Shown one piece after another: positions 35,359-47,497 of a stretch of DNA of 64,000 nt; positions within the stretch are counted from its first letter, which is position 1; each line of letters starts with the position of its first letter. Location: assembly GCF_030128825.1 (NCBI RefSeq), contig NZ_CP119127.1:726001-790000 (forward strand), given 5' to 3'. The position numbers were made by a program, and so were the translations under genes. The DNA comes from Sphingobium sp. WTD-1 (GTDB lineage: Bacteria > Pseudomonadota > Alphaproteobacteria > Sphingomonadales > Sphingomonadaceae). The notes under the pieces are model-generated. The model had not been told where the DNA came from. It was given only the letters and a program-made list of their open reading frames with translations, and did no database searches.

Positions 35359-35374
35359 TTAGATAGCTAACTAA
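35359..35374. promoter_or_regulatory. Palindromic operator candidate for the MarR-type regulator
   Basis: TTAGATAGCTAACTAA at 35359-35374 reads as TTAG-W-TAGCTA-W-CTAA on both strands with one mismatched pair. It lies 7-22 bases upstream of the GTG of the MarR-type gene and directly downstream of an A/T-rich -10-like element, the usual place for autoregulation by MarR proteins. Confidence 0.6.
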
Positions 35375-35456
35375 TTTTATAGTGCAACGGGCCGACCATG
35401 AATTTTTGGTAATGTCGGTTGCGGCCCGGCGTGAACCAGGCCGCAACCGATCGGGA

Positions 35457-35762
35457 TTATGCGCGACGCGTGCCGGTGAAGGGCGCGGCACCAAAGGCGC
35501 CGAGCTGCATCGTGCCGGTCAGGCTTTCGCCGGTGATTTCGGCTTCGCATTCCAGCGTCATCGGCATGGGGATGGTCATTTCCATCTTCCAGGTCAGCTT
35601 GTTGCCGGCGACCACGCCATCCTTGACGTCGAGCGAGCCCATCATGCCGGCAAAGGTGCCGTTGAAACGGTCGCCCGTGCTGATCACGGTGAACACGCCG
35701 GTCTGTTCGCCCAGCGGGGTCTTAGCCACGCAATCATAGGCACCATCCACTGCAGCCATCAC
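35457..35762 (-). CDS. Small beta-rich protein of unknown function
   Basis: A 101-residue protein, not confidently recognised. Its pattern, DGAYDCVAKTPLGEQTGVFT, then DRFNGTFAGMMGSLDVKDGVVAGNKL and a closing GTMQLGAFGAAPFTGTR stretch, suggests a single small beta barrel with alternating short strands and glycine turns, seen in uncharacterised proteins that test a polar or lipid ligand. No signal peptide. GGAG lies seven bases before ATG 35762; a second ATG follows directly. It is 104 bases from the MarR-type gene and 20 bases before the M16 peptidase stop region, and is probably transcribed alone. Confidence 0.65.
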   Translation of the reverse strand: MMAAVDGAYDCVAKTPLGEQTGVFTVISTGDRFNGTFAGMMGSLDVKDGVVAGNKLTWKMEMTIPMPMTLECEAEITGESLTGTMQLGAFGAAPFTGTRRA

Positions 35763-35782
35763 TCTTCTCCTTTACGTTAGCG

Positions 35783-38665
35783 TCAATCAGCCAATGTGCC
35801 CATTTCCACCGGCAGGCCGACCGCGTCAAGCTGGGGCTTCACCAATTTCGCATCGCCGACCACGACCCAGATCAGCCGATCGGGGTTGATCGCCGCGCGC
35901 GCGGCCTGATCCATCTGCGCCGCAGTGATGGCACGATAGGTTGCCGGCAGGGTGGCATAATAGTCGTCGGGCCGGCCGAGCAGATTGTTGCGCATCATCG
36001 CCGAGAGCAGGTCGGACGAGGTTTCGAAGCTGCCGGGCAGCGACAGGATCTGGCCGTTGATCGTCTGGTCGCGCTCCGCCTGGGTCGTGCCCTTGCTGGT
36101 CAGGAAATCCTTGATGTCCTGGCGCGCCGCGGTGATCGATTCGCCGGTCTTGTCGGTCTGGACCGGGGCATAGACCAGCAGCGGAATGGTTTCCTTGACG
36201 CCGGGCATGCCGGTGCCCGCGCCATAGGCCCAGCCCTTCGCCTCACGCAGGTCCATGGTCAGGCGCGAGGTGGTGCTGCCGCCCAGCACCTCGTTCGCGG
36301 TGATGAGGGTGACGGGATTGTCGGTGCCCGACTTGTTGGTGAGCTGGCCGGCGAGGATCATCGACTGCGGGCTTTGCGGCTTGTCGATGAGGACGATGCG
36401 CGACGGGCGCATCATGCGGTCCATGCGGAACAGCTTGGCGCCCTTGGCAATGGCCGGCGCCTTCCAGTCGCCGAAGCGCTTTTCGAGCAGCGGCAGCAGT
36501 TCGTCCAGCGTCGTGTCGCCGGTCGCGAAGATGGTCGCATTGTCCGGGCGCATCCATGTGTCATGGAAGGCGACCAGGTCGGCGCGGGTCACCGCCTTCA
36601 CCCCGCTTTCGGTGCCCGAGCCGGTGAAGGGAATGCCATAGGGATGGGCCTGGCCATAGAGCATCGGCGGCAGCATGCGCTGGGCGATGGCCATGGGCTG
36701 GGTCTTTTCCGCGGCGATGCGGGTCAGCATCTGGCTGCGCAGCCGTTCCACTTCCTTCGGATCGAAGGCGGGGTTGCGGATGATGTCGGCGAGCAGGCCG
36801 AGCGAGGCGTCGAGATTGGGCTTGAGCGCGTAGAGGCCGACATTGGTCGCATCCATGCTGTTGGCCGCGCTGATGCCGGCGCCGAGCCGTTCCTGCTCCT
36901 CGGAAATCTGCACCGAGTTGCGGCTGGTGGTGCCTTCGTCGAGCAGGGCGGTGGTGAGCGCGGCGGTGCCGAGCTTCTGCCGGTTGTCGGCGGCATTGCC
37001 CGCGTCGAAGGCGACCGAGACCTTCACCACCGGCACGGTGGCGCGGCGCGAGAAGACGACCGACATGCCGTTCGACAGCTTCGCGCGTTCGACCGGCGGG
37101 AAGACCAGATCCTTGACCGGCTCGATCGGCGGCTCGGCAACCTTGGTCGGCGGCGGCGGCGTGCCCGCCTTGGGCGCCGGGCCATTGGGATCGCGGAAAT
37201 GGGCGGGATGCATGGTCGCGCTGCCCGAGGGCGCATTGCCGGCGAGCGCATTATCCTGCGCCGAGCGTTCGCCCGGCGACACGGTCAGGCGGAAGACCGG
37301 GCGGCCCAGCCATTTGCGCGCGGCGGCCGAGACGCTGGCGGGCGTCGCGGCGGCATAGATGGCGAGATCCTTCTTATATTTGCCGGGATCATCGGAATAG
37401 ACCGCGCCTTCGGCCAGGGTCACCGCCTTGCCGGAGAATCCGCCGACCTTTTCGAGGCCGCCGATCGTGCCGGAGAGCTGCTGGGTCGCGGCGCGCAGCA
37501 CCTCGTCCGCGCTGGGGCCCTTGGCGAGATAGTCGGCGAGCAGCGCGTCGAGCCGCTTGCCTACCGCGACCGGATCCTGGCCCGGCTTCACGTCGACGGT
37601 GATCTCGACCATCGACAGCTTCTCGAACGGCTGGATGCTGGCCTTGACCGCAACCGCCACCTTCTCGTCGCGGACCAGGATATTGTCGAGGCGCGAGGAG
37701 CCGAGGCCGCCGAATACCGACAGAGCCAGATCAAGCTGCTGCAGGTCGGGCGAATTGACGCCGGGGACGATCCAGTTGCGGTAGAGGCGGGTGGCAGCGA
37801 CATTGTCGTGCATCACCTTTTCCACATCCTTGTCGAGCGTCGGCACGGTCGCGTCGACATCCTGCGGCGCGGGGCCCGACGCGATGTTGCCGAACCATTT
37901 TTCGACCTTCGCCCTGGCGGTCGGCACATCGATGTCCCCGGCCAGCACCAGCGTGGCATTGTTCGGGCCATAGTGAGTCTTGAACCAGCTCTGGACGTCG
38001 GCCAGGCTGGCCGCGTTCAGATCCGCCATCGAACCGATGGTCGAGTGGCGATAGGGATGGCCTTCGGGCAGCATGCCGGCAAGCTGGGCATATTCGACCA
38101 GGCCATAGGGTTCATTCTCGCCCATGCGCTTTTCATTCTGGACGACGCCGCGCTGGGCATCGAGCTTGGTCTGGGTCACGGCGCCGAGCAGATGGCCCAT
38201 GCGGTCGGATTCCAGGAACAGCGCGCGATCGAGCGCGCCGGTCGGCACCGTCTCGAAATAATTGGTGCGGTCGAACCAGGTCGTGCCGTTCCAGTCAGTC
38301 GCGCCAATATCTTCCAGACGGCCGAAGAAGGGACCGTCGGCATTTTCCGAGCCATAGAACATCAGATGTTCGAACAGATGGGCAAAGCCGGTCTTGCCGG
38401 CGGGCTCGAAGCGCGAGCCGACATGATACCAGACCGAGACGGCGACGATCGGCGCCTTGCGATCGGTATGGACGATGACCCGCAGGCCGTTGGGCAGGCG
38501 AAATTCCTGATAGGGGATGTCCACCGCCGAAACGAGGCTGGAGAGCGGCGCGGGCGCGGCGGCGGTGGCCGGGGCGGCCTGCGCGGCGGAGCCAAGCGGC
38601 GCGAACGCAAGCGCGGACAGACCGAGCATCAGGGGAAGCCGGCGGGACATGCGGGTAAGGATCAT
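35783..38665 (-). CDS. M16 (pitrilysin/insulinase) family zinc peptidase, secreted, two-domain
   Basis: A 960-residue protein with signal peptide (MSRRLPLMLGLSALAFAPLGSAAQA). The N-terminal M16 domain has the inverted zinc motif HLFEH (96-100) and a downstream NEKRMGENEPYG glutamate region. A linker rich in Pro/Lys around residue 500 leads to a second M16 domain (KLSNGMSVVFSRR onward) without a zinc motif, as usual for the non-catalytic half. It probably degrades peptides in the periplasm or outer membrane. The open frame continues far upstream to 40570, but that part is antisense to the M28 gene; ATG 38665 with GAGG nearby gives the signal peptide. Confidence 0.9.
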   Translation of the reverse strand: MILTRMSRRLPLMLGLSALAFAPLGSAAQAAPATAAAPAPLSSLVSAVDIPYQEFRLPNGLRVIVHTDRKAPIVAVSVWYHVGSRFEPAGKTGFAHLFEHLMFYGSENADGPFFGRLEDIGATDWNGTTWFDRTNYFETVPTGALDRALFLESDRMGHLLGAVTQTKLDAQRGVVQNEKRMGENEPYGLVEYAQLAGMLPEGHPYRHSTIGSMADLNAASLADVQSWFKTHYGPNNATLVLAGDIDVPTARAKVEKWFGNIASGPAPQDVDATVPTLDKDVEKVMHDNVAATRLYRNWIVPGVNSPDLQQLDLALSVFGGLGSSRLDNILVRDEKVAVAVKASIQPFEKLSMVEITVDVKPGQDPVAVGKRLDALLADYLAKGPSADEVLRAATQQLSGTIGGLEKVGGFSGKAVTLAEGAVYSDDPGKYKKDLAIYAAATPASVSAAARKWLGRPVFRLTVSPGERSAQDNALAGNAPSGSATMHPAHFRDPNGPAPKAGTPPPPTKVAEPPIEPVKDLVFPPVERAKLSNGMSVVFSRRATVPVVKVSVAFDAGNAADNRQKLGTAALTTALLDEGTTSRNSVQISEEQERLGAGISAANSMDATNVGLYALKPNLDASLGLLADIIRNPAFDPKEVERLRSQMLTRIAAEKTQPMAIAQRMLPPMLYGQAHPYGIPFTGSGTESGVKAVTRADLVAFHDTWMRPDNATIFATGDTTLDELLPLLEKRFGDWKAPAIAKGAKLFRMDRMMRPSRIVLIDKPQSPQSMILAGQLTNKSGTDNPVTLITANEVLGGSTTSRLTMDLREAKGWAYGAGTGMPGVKETIPLLVYAPVQTDKTGESITAARQDIKDFLTSKGTTQAERDQTINGQILSLPGSFETSSDLLSAMMRNNLLGRPDDYYATLPATYRAITAAQMDQAARAAINPDRLIWVVVGDAKLVKPQLDAVGLPVEMGTLAD

Positions 38666-38851
38666 GAAGACCTCTAGGACAGGAGGGCAGTCGATGCGGC
38701 CGGAACGGACCCCGCCGCGATGGCGCGCAGCATAGCGGGGCGTGATAGCTGCGCAATACGCATGATATCGACAAGCGGAGGCTGGACAGCGACGGGGCGC
38801 AGCGGCAAGTCTGCACGCCATCATCCATAGAGACGGAAAGTCCCCGATCCC

Positions 38852-40519
38852 ATGAAACGCCTGGCCCTGCTGGCCGCCACCGCCGCCCTTGTGCTGCCCG
38901 CCACCCTGCCCGCGCAAACAGCAACGCCGGCCGCAGCCGATGCGCCGACCTTCTCGGCCGCAGCGGTGCGCGCCCATGTCGAATTCCTGGCCGACGACCT
39001 GCTGAAAGGGCGCGACACCGGCAGCGAGGGGCATGAAATCGCCGCCCGCTATGTCGCCAGCCAGTTCGATGGCCTGGGCCTCAAGCCCGCCGGCGACAAT
39101 GGAAGCTGGCTGCAGCGCATCGGCTTCCAGAAGACCGAGCGCGCCAGGACGCCGGGCACGCTGACCGTCACCGGTCCGGCCGGCAGCAAAAGCTTCACCC
39201 ATGCCGGCGACGTGCTGATCGGCATGAATGCGGCCGAGCCCAAGCTGGACGTGTCGGCGCCGCTGGTGTTCGTGGGCTATGGCCTGGAAAATGCGCGGCT
39301 CGGCCTCAACGACTATGCCGGGCTGGACGTGAAGGGGAAGATCGTCGTCACCCTGCGCGGCTATCCCAAGGGCCTGCCGAGCGAGGAAGGCGCGCATCTG
39401 TCCGCCACCAAGGGCAAGATCGCCGAGGCGCATGGCGCGATCGGCATGCTCTCGATCGGCACCCTCCAGTCGATGAAGGCCCGGCCCTGGAACCGCATGG
39501 TCCAGTTCGCCGATGAGCCCGACTTCACCTGGGTCTCGCCCGAGGGCGTGCCGTTCGACGCCGCCCCCGGCATCCGGGTCGGCGCCAGCCTGGACGACGC
39601 AGCAGCGCAGGCGGTGTTCGCCGGCGCACCGACCAGCATCGCAGCGATCCGCAAGATCGCCGACAAGGCGGGCGGCAAGCCCAAGGGCTTTGCGCTCAAG
39701 TCGAATGTCCAGATCCAGGTGGAAAGCGTCAGCGAGCGGGTGACCAGCCCCAATGTCGTCGCCATCCTGCCGGGCAGCGACCCCAAGCTTAGGCAAGAAT
39801 ATGTCGTCCTGTCGGCGCATCTCGACCATATCGGCATCAGCCCGGCAAAGCCGGGCGACAAGCCTGATACCGACCGCATCAACAATGGCGCGCTGGACAA
39901 TGGCGCGGGCATCGCGACCATGCTGGAAGTGGCCCGCGCCATGGCCCAGTCGCCCAACAAGCCGCGCCGCTCGATCGTCTTCCTGGCCTCCACCGGCGAG
40001 GAGAAGGGCCTGCTGGGCGCGGACTATTATGCCCGCCACCCCACCGTTCCGGGCAAGCAGATCGTCGGCAATGTCGACCTCGACATGCCGCTGCTGCTCT
40101 ATCCCTTCACCGACGTAATCGCGTTCGGCGCCGACCATTCGACCTTGGGGCCGATCGTCGCCAAGGCGGTGGCGCCGATGGGGATCAAGCTGGCGCCCGA
40201 TCCGATGCCGCAGGAAACCATCTTCGTGCGGTCGGACCATTATATGTTCGTGAAGCAGGGCGTGCCCGCCGTGTTCCTGGCGACCGGCTATGCCAATGGT
40301 GGCGAGAAGGCCTGGGGCGAATTTCTGAGCGGCGCCTATCACCATCCCGGTGACGACATGAGCCAGAAGATCGACTGGGACGCCGGCGCCCGCTTTGCCG
40401 AGGCCAATTATCGCATTGCACGGGTTATGACCGATAGCGACACCCCGCCCCAATGGTACAAGGCGGACTTCTTCGGCGACCTGTTCGCACCGGAGGCGGC
40501 CAAGGCGCCGAAGCAGTGA
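38852..40519 (+). CDS. M28-family zinc aminopeptidase with PA-type insert, secreted
   Basis: A 555-residue protein with signal peptide MKRLALLAATAALVLPATLPAQ. Metal ligands of M28 enzymes are visible: His323 and Asp325 in SAHLDHIG, Asp349 in GALDNGAG, Glu383-Glu384 in STGEEKG, and His497/His498 in AYHHPGDD. A protease-associated-like insert precedes the catalytic domain (about 120-270, with PLVFVGYGLENARLGLNDY). Likely an exported aminopeptidase. It is divergent from the M16 peptidase with 186 bases between, and is followed by a strong hairpin. Confidence 0.9.
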   Translation: MKRLALLAATAALVLPATLPAQTATPAAADAPTFSAAAVRAHVEFLADDLLKGRDTGSEGHEIAARYVASQFDGLGLKPAGDNGSWLQRIGFQKTERARTPGTLTVTGPAGSKSFTHAGDVLIGMNAAEPKLDVSAPLVFVGYGLENARLGLNDYAGLDVKGKIVVTLRGYPKGLPSEEGAHLSATKGKIAEAHGAIGMLSIGTLQSMKARPWNRMVQFADEPDFTWVSPEGVPFDAAPGIRVGASLDDAAAQAVFAGAPTSIAAIRKIADKAGGKPKGFALKSNVQIQVESVSERVTSPNVVAILPGSDPKLRQEYVVLSAHLDHIGISPAKPGDKPDTDRINNGALDNGAGIATMLEVARAMAQSPNKPRRSIVFLASTGEEKGLLGADYYARHPTVPGKQIVGNVDLDMPLLLYPFTDVIAFGADHSTLGPIVAKAVAPMGIKLAPDPMPQETIFVRSDHYMFVKQGVPAVFLATGYANGGEKAWGEFLSGAYHHPGDDMSQKIDWDAGARFAEANYRIARVMTDSDTPPQWYKADFFGDLFAPEAAKAPKQ

Positions 40520-40532
40520 GATAAATATGCAC

Positions 40533-40559
40533 GGGGCGCGGATTTTTTGCCCGCGCCCC
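40533..40559 (+). terminator. Intrinsic terminator after the M28 gene
   Basis: GGGGCGCGG (40533-40541) pairs with CCGCGCCCC (40551-40559), with a nine-base loop, followed by T-rich TTGTGTGTCATTTTT. It lies 14 bases after the M28 stop. Confidence 0.65.
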
Positions 40560-40587
40560 TTGTGTGTCATTTTTGCAACATTACATC
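40559..40587 (+). promoter_or_regulatory. Tentative heat-shock-type promoter for clpB
   Basis: CTTGTG (40559-40564) and TACATC (40582-40587) are 17 bases apart and roughly fit a sigma-32 type promoter with CTTG in the -35. clpB is a classic sigma-32 target. The -35 overlaps the last base of the preceding terminator stem. The -10 match is weak. Confidence 0.35.
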
Positions 40588-40614
40588 GCCAGCAATGCCT
40601 TGAAGGGGATGATA

Positions 40615-43190
<2,576 letters not shown>

Positions 43191-43194
<4 letters not shown>

Positions 43195-43922
43195 CGACAA
43201 AGGTGGCGGATTTCGCGCTGGCCGATGGGATCGACATCGACCGGCTGCGATCCGACTATCAACGCGACGGGCATGTCCGCATCGGTCCCTTCCTGACCGA
43301 TGCGGCGGCCCGCGCGCTGGCCACGCATCTGGACGCGCGCGAGGATTGGCGGATCGTCCTCAATTCGGACGAGAAACTGTTCGAGATCGATCGCCCAACG
43401 GCGCAGTCGATGACGCCGCAGCAATGGGGCGCCCTGAACCAGGCGGTGCATGAAGCGGCACGCCATGGCTTCCAGTTCCGCTATGGCAGCATTCGCGTGC
43501 CCGACGAGGAGCAGGCGCGCCGGCAGTCGCCGCATCTGCTCGACGCCTTTGTCCGCTTCATGGCCGGGCCGGAGGTGCTGGCGCTGGTCCGGGCGATCAC
43601 CGGCAGCGAGGCGATCGGCTTCGCCGACGGGCAGGCGACCCGCTATGTCAGCGGCGATTTCCTGACCGGTCATGATGATGGGGTCGCGGGAAAGAATCGG
43701 CATGCCGCCTATGTCTTTGGCCTGACCGAGGGATGGCGGACCGAATGGGGCGGCCTGCTGATGTTCCATGGCGCCGATGGCGGCTTTTCCGGCCGGGTTC
43801 CGGCCTTCAACAGGCTCGATCTGTTCCGCGTGCCGCAATTGCACAGCGTCAGCTATGTCGCGCCTTCGGCGGGTGCGGCCCGGACGTCGGTAACCGGCTG
43901 GTTCCGGTCGGCGATGGGGTGA
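43191..43922 (+). CDS. 2-oxoglutarate/Fe(II) oxygenase, prolyl-4-hydroxylase type
   Basis: A 243-residue enzyme with the double-stranded beta-helix facial triad His161-x-Asp163 (TGHDDG) and His218 (LHSVSYV), and the 2-oxoglutarate-binding Arg230 in [27 protein letters not shown] is typical of prolyl-4-hydroxylase/Tpa1-like proteins. The protein substrate is unknown. Its ATG overlaps the clpB stop (ATGA), so its translation is coupled to clpB. A bidirectional hairpin terminator follows. Confidence 0.85.
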
Positions 43923-43994
43923 AGACGGCGACGGCGCACGGAGACCCAGTGTCGGCTAAGTCAGGCGCGCCGCGCGCCAGTTGGTCCTGAAAGG

Positions 43995-44026
43995 AGGGCG
44001 GCCCCGCAAGGGAGGGCCGCCCTTTT
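43995..44026. terminator. Bidirectional terminator between oxygenase and TonB receptor genes
   Basis: AGGGCGGCCC (43995-44004) pairs perfectly with GGGCCGCCCT (44014-44023), followed by TTTT on the plus strand. It lies between the convergent stops at 43922 and 44039. Confidence 0.8.
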
Positions 44027-44038
44027 ATATTATCTGGC

Positions 44039-47014
44039 TTAGAAGCTGGCCTTGGCGCCGATGCGGAAGGAGCGGCCCAGGATCGCCGACTCGCCAACCA
44101 CCGGGTTGTAGAGATAGGCGCCATAGGTGGTCGCATCGATCGGCGGCTTGTTGTTGAAGACGTTCATGACATTGGCATAAAGCTCGAACTGGTCATTGAC
44201 CTTGATCGTGCCCGTCATGTCGACGCTGATGAACGACTTCACACGGCAGCCCTGATAGGCGTCGCCATTATAGTTGGTCGGCACCAGGCTGCAGTCGCCG
44301 GCAGTGCCGCCCTGATCCTCGGCCGAATAATCATAGCCATCGGTATAATAGGCGGTGGCGCTGATCGAACCCCGGCCGAAGTCCAGCGTATTTTGCCAGC
44401 TGCCCCGCCATTGCTGCGTGCCCGAACCGGCCGTCAGGTTGAAGTTGCCGAGCGTGTCGACATAATGTTCAACCGTCCCGTCGGGATATTCGGTGTTCAG
44501 CTTGATGACATAGGTCGCATCGATCGAGGTCGAGAAGGTGATATTGTCGCTCAGGCGGAACTTGCCCATCGCGTTGAAATCGATACCCGACGTCTTGATC
44601 GTGTTGGCGTTGATGAAGCTACCCTGCACGAAGGCGATGCGGCGCTGCGAACCGGTATGTTCCTGATCGACTTCATCCGGGATCACCGTCACGCCATCAT
44701 AGGAGGTTTCCCCGGTGGCGTAATAGTTGGCGATCGCGTTCGAGAAGTTCACCGAGGTGATCGCGCCGGTCTTCTTGATATTATAATAGTCGACGCTGAA
44801 CGACACATTGTTGAGCGGCTGGAAGGTCGCACCAAGCGTGATGTTGCGCGACTTTTCCGCCTTCAGGTCCGGATTGCCCACCGTCGTCTGACCGATCGAA
44901 TAGTTGGTCAGATAGGTGTTGGGACCGGTGCCAGCCGCGTTCAGATGCTGGTCGATGAATTCCTGCGGCATCGAACCGATCGACTGGGTGACATAGCCGG
45001 TGGTCGGCAGGGCGCCCATTTCCGCGAAGCTGGGGATACGGAAGCCCTTCGAGAAGGTGCCACGGAACATCAGTTCGCGGATCGGCTTGAACTTCGCGCC
45101 GAACTTGGGCGAGAAATTCTCCTGCCCGGTCGAATAGCGATCATAGCGTCCCGCCGCCGTCAGTTCAAGCTGCTCGACGATCGGTGCGCTCAGTTCGAAA
45201 TAGGCGGATTCGACGTCGCGATGGCCCTTGGCGCCGAAGGCGTTCAGGCGGAAATAGCGCTCGGTCTGACCGTCATAGTCGGGGTTGCCGCTGGGATTGT
45301 TGAGCGATTCATAGCGGGCGGCGACGCCAACCGCGACCTGCAGCGGACCACCCGGCAGGTCGAACACTTCCTTCGAAATGCTGGCCTGGCCCTGATAAAG
45401 CTGGGTCTTGCTGTGGTTGATCTGGGTCGGGGTCAGATAGTCGAGCGTCTCCTGCGAGGTCGCCGACGGGTTCATGAAATTATACGAACCGTCCGCGATC
45501 ACATCGAGCAGATGCTGGATATAGACATAGCCCTTGGCCGTGGTCTTGAGCTTCGAGACCATGGCGGTGCCGTCGACCTGATAATGCCAGTCGTCGCCGA
45601 AATCGCCCTTGATGCCGGCGGCAGCGCGGAAGACCTGGCTGACCGATTCATTATATTCGGTGCTGGTCGGCAGGCGGCCGATGATGGCGGCTTCCTGGCC
45701 TTGGGCGGCATAGGGGTTGTTCGGGTTCAGCGTGCCGTTGCTGGCATCACAGCTGGCGGTGCCGCGGGCGCAGACATAGACGGGCAGACGCAGCAGGCCG
45801 GCGCCGGTCGAGGTCGAATAGGCCGAATAGTCGATGCCGGCCGGCGCATTGGCGCGGATGATCGAGGCAAGGCCGGTATAGGAGGACTTGCTGTTCTCAT
45901 AGTTGAGTTCGAGATAGGCTTCACCGCTGTCGCCGACGATCTTGGTGAAGCGACCCGAAATGCCCCAGCGCTGCTGTTCCGGCAGAACCTGGCTGTAATC
46001 GTGGGTGATGTCCTGCTGGCAGACGGTATGCGGTGCGGTCTTGTTGGCCGCATATTCGTCGTCGGTCAGCGTGTAGGGATTGAGGCTGCCGCAGCCGGCT
46101 GCGGCATTGAGCAGCTCGTAGCGGCCAGTGCCCGCGCCAGTGGCAGCATCATACGGACGGGCCATGAAGACATTGGTCGCGGTCGACAGGCCGGTGAAGC
46201 CGATGCTGGGATCGACGCCATTGGCCATGTTGTTGGGACCGCAGACGCCGTCATGGCAGATGCCGGACAGGTCGTCGCTGTTGTAGGGATAGCCCAGATC
46301 CTTGTTATAGACCGCAGCGCTCTTGAGATAATGGGCGCTGACATAGGCGTTGAAGCCCTGTTCGGCGAGGTCGCCATAGCCATAGGTCGCCGACAGGCGC
46401 TGGTTGGCGCCATAGCCCTTTTCAGCGACGCCGGCTTCGGCCTGAAGGTGCAGCCCCTTCACTTCGCGCTTGGTGATGATGTTGACCACGCCGGCCACCG
46501 CGTCGGCGCCATAGGTGGCGGACGCGCCGTCCTTCACCACTTCGACCCGATCGACGATGGCGTCGGGGATGGTGTTGAGGTCGACGAAGTTGCGCGTGCC
46601 GTCATCGGCCAGCGGATAATAAGCAGCACGCAGGCCGTCGAACAGCACCAGCGTCGAAGAGGTCGACAGGCCGCGCAGCGAGACCGCCGACGCACCACCG
46701 GCAAAGGCGCCATTGGCCGAGAAGCCGTTGGTCAGTGCCGGGCCGTTATTGGCCGACAGATTCTGGATGCCCTGCTGCACCGTGGTGATGCCGCGGATCG
46801 CCAGATCTTCCGACGAAACGGTGGTGATCGGCGAAATGGTTTCCTTGTCGATGCGGCGCAGCAGCGAGCCGGTCACGACGATCGTATCGTTCGCGCCGTC
46901 ATCGGCCTGGGGGGCGGCATCCTGAGCATGGAGGGGCGCCTGGAACAGCGCGGTAGCGAGAATGACGGGCGCGACTCCGGCCCGCAAGAATGCGGCAATC
47001 GATGCGTTCTTCAA
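44039..47014 (-). CDS. TonB-dependent outer-membrane receptor
   Basis: A 991-residue receptor with a signal peptide (about residues 1-30, ending in APLHAQ) and a TonB-box-like DTIVVTGSLL near residue 45. The plug contains VVKDGASATYGADAVAGVVNIITK; the rest is a 22-strand barrel rich in Tyr and alternating hydrophobics, ending in RIGAKASF with terminal Phe. Cargo is not deducible; sphingomonad receptors of this size take up oligosaccharides, peptides or siderophores. The start is TTG at 47014, behind AAGGGACTGGAAAT, a leader shared with the receptor gene at 53391. Barrel loops contain paired cysteines around residues 250-330. Confidence 0.9.
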   Translation of the reverse strand: MKNASIAAFLRAGVAPVILATALFQAPLHAQDAAPQADDGANDTIVVTGSLLRRIDKETISPITTVSSEDLAIRGITTVQQGIQNLSANNGPALTNGFSANGAFAGGASAVSLRGLSTSSTLVLFDGLRAAYYPLADDGTRNFVDLNTIPDAIVDRVEVVKDGASATYGADAVAGVVNIITKREVKGLHLQAEAGVAEKGYGANQRLSATYGYGDLAEQGFNAYVSAHYLKSAAVYNKDLGYPYNSDDLSGICHDGVCGPNNMANGVDPSIGFTGLSTATNVFMARPYDAATGAGTGRYELLNAAAGCGSLNPYTLTDDEYAANKTAPHTVCQQDITHDYSQVLPEQQRWGISGRFTKIVGDSGEAYLELNYENSKSSYTGLASIIRANAPAGIDYSAYSTSTGAGLLRLPVYVCARGTASCDASNGTLNPNNPYAAQGQEAAIIGRLPTSTEYNESVSQVFRAAAGIKGDFGDDWHYQVDGTAMVSKLKTTAKGYVYIQHLLDVIADGSYNFMNPSATSQETLDYLTPTQINHSKTQLYQGQASISKEVFDLPGGPLQVAVGVAARYESLNNPSGNPDYDGQTERYFRLNAFGAKGHRDVESAYFELSAPIVEQLELTAAGRYDRYSTGQENFSPKFGAKFKPIRELMFRGTFSKGFRIPSFAEMGALPTTGYVTQSIGSMPQEFIDQHLNAAGTGPNTYLTNYSIGQTTVGNPDLKAEKSRNITLGATFQPLNNVSFSVDYYNIKKTGAITSVNFSNAIANYYATGETSYDGVTVIPDEVDQEHTGSQRRIAFVQGSFINANTIKTSGIDFNAMGKFRLSDNITFSTSIDATYVIKLNTEYPDGTVEHYVDTLGNFNLTAGSGTQQWRGSWQNTLDFGRGSISATAYYTDGYDYSAEDQGGTAGDCSLVPTNYNGDAYQGCRVKSFISVDMTGTIKVNDQFELYANVMNVFNNKPPIDATTYGAYLYNPVVGESAILGRSFRIGAKASF

Positions 47015-47415
47015 ATTTCCAGTCCCTTATCTGGAGCGGCAGATTGGTCTGCCTGCTGTGACCAGTGCGACCCTGCGGAACCACAAGGCGGGGCATGGGT
47101 GCGCCTCATGGAACCGGCTGTAAACCCGGTTGCGTTACGAAACGTTACGATTTTTACAAATGTGCAACATTACAGCAACACCATTACGGTGTTGAAACTA
47201 AATCATATTCCTCTGAATCTGTCCGTCACCGACGGTCGAAAAGCGCGCAATTATCGGTATTTTTGCGCAACAGGACTGGCGAGAGAAGACACGCCCTTCG
47301 CACGCTTGCGTAATTATATTACAGGAATCGATCGTTAAAATTTCGCACATGGACTGGGTCGAAAAAGATCAAATCACGCGCATGCGTGACCAGATAAAAT
47401 GACTGCGCACATGAA
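47015..47415. promoter_or_regulatory. Dyad-rich region upstream of the first TonB receptor
   Basis: Part of a 483-base gap with no gene. It holds a tandem octamer CGTTACGA at 47133-47140 and 47143-47150 (10-base period), a perfect dyad CAACACC-ATTAC-GGTGTTG at 47176-47194, GTAAT-TAT-ATTAC at 47310-47322, and TCACGC-GCAT-GCGTGA at 47374-47389. The region is AT-rich relative to its surroundings. These are candidates for binding sites controlling the receptor gene (start 47014, minus). No small ORF here looked coding. Confidence 0.45.
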
Positions 47416-47449
47416 AACGGGGGCGCGCGCCCATAGCGCCCGCCCCCGT
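47413..47449 (-). terminator. Terminator of the small secreted protein gene
   Basis: Read on the minus strand, ACGGGGGCG (complement of 47441-47449) pairs with CGCCCCCGT (complement of 47417-47425) and is followed by TTTTC. It lies about 50 bases beyond the stop at 47498. Confidence 0.7.
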
Positions 47450-47497
47450 CAATTCGGTACATATTGTTCCTATCGCCCATATGGGCGACGCGCAGAT

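Noticed and set aside
38666..40570. N-terminal extension of the M16 peptidase frame, giving 1595 codons
   Set aside because: The extra part is exactly antisense to the M28 gene; a proper signal peptide begins at 38665.
44393..47338. 981-codon open frame on the plus strand opposite the first TonB receptor
   Set aside because: No domain, composition typical of a shadow frame, and the receptor reading is clear.
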